IMG/VR virus record: IMGVR_UViG_3300037493_003534
Coordinates: 1-30,944 of that record
DNA: 30,944 bases
Strand: one strand, 5' to 3'
DNA from: a virus
Shown here: piece by piece, positions 28,900-30,944 of the stretch
Layout of the letters: each line of letters opens with the position of its first letter
Numbering within the stretch: the stretch's first letter is position 1
Made by a program: the position numbers and the translations under genes
Notes under the pieces: model-generated
The model's input: only the letters and a program-made list of their open reading frames with translations
Told to the model about the DNA's origin: nothing
Databases searched by the model: none

Positions 28900-28983
28900 G
28901 GATTGGATGCAACACTGGAAGTTGCACCGGACTGTAAATCCGGCGTCCTTCGGGACAAGTAGGTTCGATTCCTTCCCAATCCA
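28900..28983 (+). tRNA. tRNA-Tyr (anticodon GTA)
   Basis: Acceptor GGATTGG/CCAATCC, anticodon stem CCGGA/TCCGG with loop CTGTAAA, long variable arm GTCC/GGAC, T loop TTCGATT. Confidence 0.93.
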
Positions 28984-28990
28984 CGAATTA

Positions 28991-29063
28991 GCAGGTCTGA
29001 TGTTTAATGGTAGCATGAAATCTTTCCAAGTTTTTCGAACGGGTTCAAATCCCGTGACCTGCT
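28991..29063 (+). tRNA. tRNA-Gly (anticodon TCC)
   Basis: Acceptor GCAGGTC/GACCTGC, discriminator T, encoded CCA at 29064-29066. Loop TTTCCAA gives TCC; anticodon stem has one weak pair; T stem CGGGT region intact. Confidence 0.88.
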
Positions 29064-29081
29064 CCAAGTCAAACAGTTGAA

Positions 29082-29561
29082 ATGAAAAAGAAATATTGCA
29101 AATATAGCGACGAAGCAATTAAAATTGCTGTTGCGGCGAGTGTTTCTGTCGCAGGAGTTTTAAGACTATTGGGAATAGACCGACCTTCTGGTGGATCTCA
29201 TGCTCATATTAGTCGTCGGATAAACCAGCTTGGATGTATTACAAGTCATTTTTTAGGTAAAGGTTCGAATTTAGGCCCTGACCATAAAGGTGGATGCGTC
29301 AAACAATCTTGGGATGAGATCTTGGTTCTCAGAACATCTGGATGCAGGGCGAAGTCTAATAGGCTTAAAAGAGCAATGATCGAATCTGGGAAAGAATATG
29401 TGTGTGAAAACTGTGGACAGATTCCGACGTGGCACGGAAAACCTTTGAGGCTTCAAGTCGAGCACAGAGATCGTAATTGGTTAGATGATCGTAAAGAGAA
29501 TATTTGTTTTCTGTGTCCAAATTGTCATAGTCAAACAGATGGTTGGTGTGGTAGAAAATGA
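29082..29561 (+). CDS. HNH homing endonuclease
   Basis: 159 residues. N-terminal helix-turn-helix-like part (YSDEAIKIAVAASVSVAGVL RLLG pattern, about 8-31) for target recognition, then the HNH core: CENCGQ (about 109-114), LQVEHRDRNWLDDR (about 124-137, His-Arg-Asp-Asn) and LCPNCHSQT (about 144-152). Free-standing enzyme lying between tRNA-Gly and tRNA-Val, a common landing place for such genes. No clear ribosome site. Confidence 0.88.
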   Translation: MKKKYCKYSDEAIKIAVAASVSVAGVLRLLGIDRPSGGSHAHISRRINQLGCITSHFLGKGSNLGPDHKGGCVKQSWDEILVLRTSGCRAKSNRLKRAMIESGKEYVCENCGQIPTWHGKPLRLQVEHRDRNWLDDRKENICFLCPNCHSQTDGWCGRK

Positions 29562-29570
29562 TTATCCAAT

Positions 29571-29643
29571 GCCCGAATAACTCAGCGGTCAGAGTGCCTC
29601 CTTTACACGGAGGAAGTCGGGGATTCAATTTCCTCTTCGGGTA
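29571..29643 (+). tRNA. tRNA-Val (anticodon TAC)
   Basis: Acceptor GCCCGAA/TTCGGGT (one G-T), discriminator A, encoded CCA at 29644-29646. Anticodon stem CCTCC/GGAGG with loop TTTACAC. Confidence 0.93.
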
Positions 29644-29678
29644 CCAGCCATATAATTTTTTTATATGAAATTCGTTAA

Positions 29679-29752
29679 GCCCTTATAGCTCAGCTGGATA
29701 GAGCGCATTTTTCCTAAAGATGAAGTCGCAGTTTCGAATACTGCTTGGGGCG
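29679..29752 (+). tRNA. tRNA-Arg (anticodon CCT)
   Basis: Acceptor GCCCTTA/TTGGGGC with a mismatch and a G-T. Anticodon stem CATTT/AGATG with loop TTCCTAA; T stem GCAGT/ACTGC with loop TTCGAAT. Confidence 0.88.
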
Positions 29753-29770
29753 CATATATATAACAGTTTC

Positions 29771-29849
29771 TCCGGTATAGCTTAAATAAGAAGTATTAAA
29801 GCCCTAGTTTGTAGCTTGGATGACATGAGTGAAAATCTCATTACCGGAA
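29771..29849 (+). tRNA. tRNA-Thr (anticodon TGT), unusual D loop
   Basis: Acceptor TCCGGTA/TACCGGA, anticodon stem CCTAG/CTTGG (one mismatch) with loop TTTGTAG, T stem ATGAG/CTCAT with loop TGAAAAT. D stem GCTT/AAGC encloses an over-long loop. The T loop lacks TTC. May be a degenerate or unusual tRNA. Confidence 0.7.
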
Positions 29850-29855
29850 ATATGA

Positions 29856-29926
29856 TCGGGGATCGTTCAACGGTAGGACAAGAGACTCTGAATCTCTGAA
29901 TCTAGGTTCGATTCCTAGTCCCCGAA
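29856..29926 (+). tRNA. tRNA-Gln (anticodon CTG)
   Basis: Acceptor TCGGGGA/TCCCCGA, discriminator A. Anticodon stem AGAGA/TCTCT with loop CTCTGAA; T stem CTAGG/CCTAG with loop TTCGATT. Confidence 0.93.
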
Positions 29927-29963
29927 CTAAATGATAAAGGTAGTATACTGGAAGAGGTAAGTT

Positions 29964-30944
29964 ATGGCAAAGTATAAGTTAGCATCGTTTTTCTCCGGCG
30001 CTGGTGGTCTTGATCTTGGGTTCAAGAACGCTGGATTTGAGACTGTATTCGCTAATGATATCTGGAAGGGGTGTCACGATACATTTGAGAAGAATCATGG
30101 CATTGTGATGACTAAGAAGTCTATTGCTTTGATTGAGCCTGGGGATATTCCGGAAGTTACTGGATTTATTGGAGGGCCTCCATGTCAGAGTTGGTCTGCT
30201 CTTGGCAAGAAGCAAGGTATTTCTGATCCCCGAGGAAAGTTGTTCTGGACCTATTTGGATTTAATTGCGAAGAAGAAGCCGACTTTCTTTCTTGCTGAAA
30301 ATGTTGCAGGAATGCTCTTCCCTCGATACAAGGGAGAACTGCAAAGGATCATTGATCAATTTGAAGCTATTGGTTATAATGTAAGTTTTAAGCTTTTGAA
30401 TGCGAAGGACTATGGAGTTCCGCAGGAGCGTAAGCGTGTCTTTATTGTTGGTTATAATAAAGATGTTATGGGAGATAAGAAGTTTGAGTTTCCCGCTCCT
30501 ATTAAGCGAATGATTACTTTGAAAGAGTCTATTGGAGATCTACCGCCGGCTATTATGGCAGGAGCGAAGGATCATACTTTGGATCAGGTATTCAATAATG
30601 AATATACCAGAGGTAAGTTTTCTGCACATTATATGTCCTCCAATAGAGCAAAGGGATGGAATCAGCAAGCATTTACTGTTGCGGCAAGTGCCCAGGCAAT
30701 CTCTATTCATCCAAGTGCCCCAGAAATGATTCGTTTGGGACATTATAACTTTAAGTTTGCTCCCGGCTTTGAAAGTTCTTATCGCCGTCTATCCGTTCGG
30801 GAGTGCGCTAGAATTCAGACGTTCCCTGATAATTTTATTTTCAAGTATAAGTCAGTATCTGATGGATATAAGATGATTGGAAATGCTGTGCCAGTAAAGC
30901 TAGCAGAAATTCTAGCAAAGAAAATCCTTTTGGATATTGAGGGG
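29964..30944 (+). CDS. C5-cytosine DNA methyltransferase, 3' end cut by window edge
   Basis: 327 codons open to the right edge. Transfers a methyl group from S-adenosylmethionine to C5 of cytosine in a specific DNA site. Motif I FFSGAGGLDLGF (about 9-20), motif IV GGPPCQSWSALG with the catalytic Cys, motif VI LAENVAGML, motif VIII QERKRVFIVGY, motif IX region RECARIQTFPDNF, and motif X GNAVPVKLAEILAKK. The target-recognition region lies between VIII and IX (about 160-255). GAGGTAAGTT precedes the ATG, and TATACT lies 15 bases before it. No restriction enzyme gene is seen in the window. The marked excess of GCCGGC makes that site, or CCGG inside it, a reasonable guess for the target. Confidence 0.95.
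   Translation, partial: MAKYKLASFFSGAGGLDLGFKNAGFETVFANDIWKGCHDTFEKNHGIVMTKKSIALIEPGDIPEVTGFIGGPPCQSWSALGKKQGISDPRGKLFWTYLDLIAKKKPTFFLAENVAGMLFPRYKGELQRIIDQFEAIGYNVSFKLLNAKDYGVPQERKRVFIVGYNKDVMGDKKFEFPAPIKRMITLKESIGDLPPAIMAGAKDHTLDQVFNNEYTRGKFSAHYMSSNRAKGWNQQAFTVAASAQAISIHPSAPEMIRLGHYNFKFAPGFESSYRRLSVRECARIQTFPDNFIFKYKSVSDGYKMIGNAVPVKLAEILAKKILLDIEG

Noticed and set aside
28745-29118. Minus-strand frames across the tRNA cluster
   Set aside because: They are antisense to tRNA-Leu, tRNA-Tyr and tRNA-Gly and translate to tRNA-derived sequence.
1-30944. CRISPR array
   Set aside because: No set of regularly spaced identical repeats. Repeats present are two-copy (52 bp), tRNA-like, or terminator hairpins.
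1-30944. Integrase and attachment sites or prophage boundary
   Set aside because: No integrase or transposase frame and no tRNA-overlapping direct repeat were seen; tRNA genes here are phage tRNAs rather than att targets.

Overview
This window looks like a piece of a large-genome tailed bacteriophage, most likely a jumbo myovirus distantly allied to the T4 superfamily. Four things support that. Short, tightly packed genes run on both strands. There is a replication, recombination and nucleotide set: a B12-type ribonucleotide reductase, a family A DNA polymerase, a gp32-like single-strand binding protein, a RecA/UvsX recombinase and a dUTPase. At least 11 tRNA genes are present. Four free-standing endonuclease genes of homing type are scattered among them. 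DNA is moderately AT-rich (about 40% GC by eye). A cobalamin-dependent reductase suggests a host with B12, such as an alphaproteobacterium, but this is inference and no host gene is visible.

Layout. 1-2244 (minus): class II ribonucleotide reductase, cut by the window edge. 2523-5924 (plus): DNA polymerase, three small proteins and a PLP aminotransferase. 6002-6571 (minus): two small proteins sharing the N-terminus MRISVRQLKQLIKE. 6674-11229 (plus): HD hydrolase, ssDNA-binding protein, recombinase, dUTPase and small genes, divided by GCCGCC/GGCGGC terminators. 11323-12945: two more genes with the shared N-terminus, a membrane protein, and a possible third kind of tagged protein. 13274-17356 (minus): two adjacent BRCT proteins, a KTSC protein, a two-part protein and a pyrimidine-dimer-glycosylase-like protein. 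17408-21655: a VWA/metallopeptidase gene (minus) and a MoxR-type AAA+ ATPase gene (plus) with a GIY-YIG endonuclease gene between them. 21853-28738: accessory genes, an HNH gene, tRNAs Met, Ala, Ser/Leu and Ile, a SprT-like protein, a second VWA protein and a double endonuclease-VII-domain protein. 28804-29926: tRNAs Leu, Tyr, Gly, Val, Arg, Thr and Gln, with an HNH gene between Gly and Val. 29964-end: a C5-cytosine methyltransferase, cut by the window edge.

System-level observations. (1) At least four, perhaps five, otherwise unrelated small proteins begin with the same short amphipathic peptide ending in I-K-E. It looks like a capsid-targeting tag with a prohead-protease site, and two copies lie in a perfect 52-bp DNA repeat. 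(2) A promoter family TTTANN-N17-TANNNT recurs about a dozen times. At several genes the -10 box lies exactly six bases before the ATG, so those messages should be leaderless. (3) The palindrome GCCGGC occurs about 28 times by hand count, roughly ten times chance, in a genome that encodes a C5-cytosine methyltransferase. (4) The VWA/MoxR pair and part of the 15263-16240 gene are visibly GC-richer than their neighbours.
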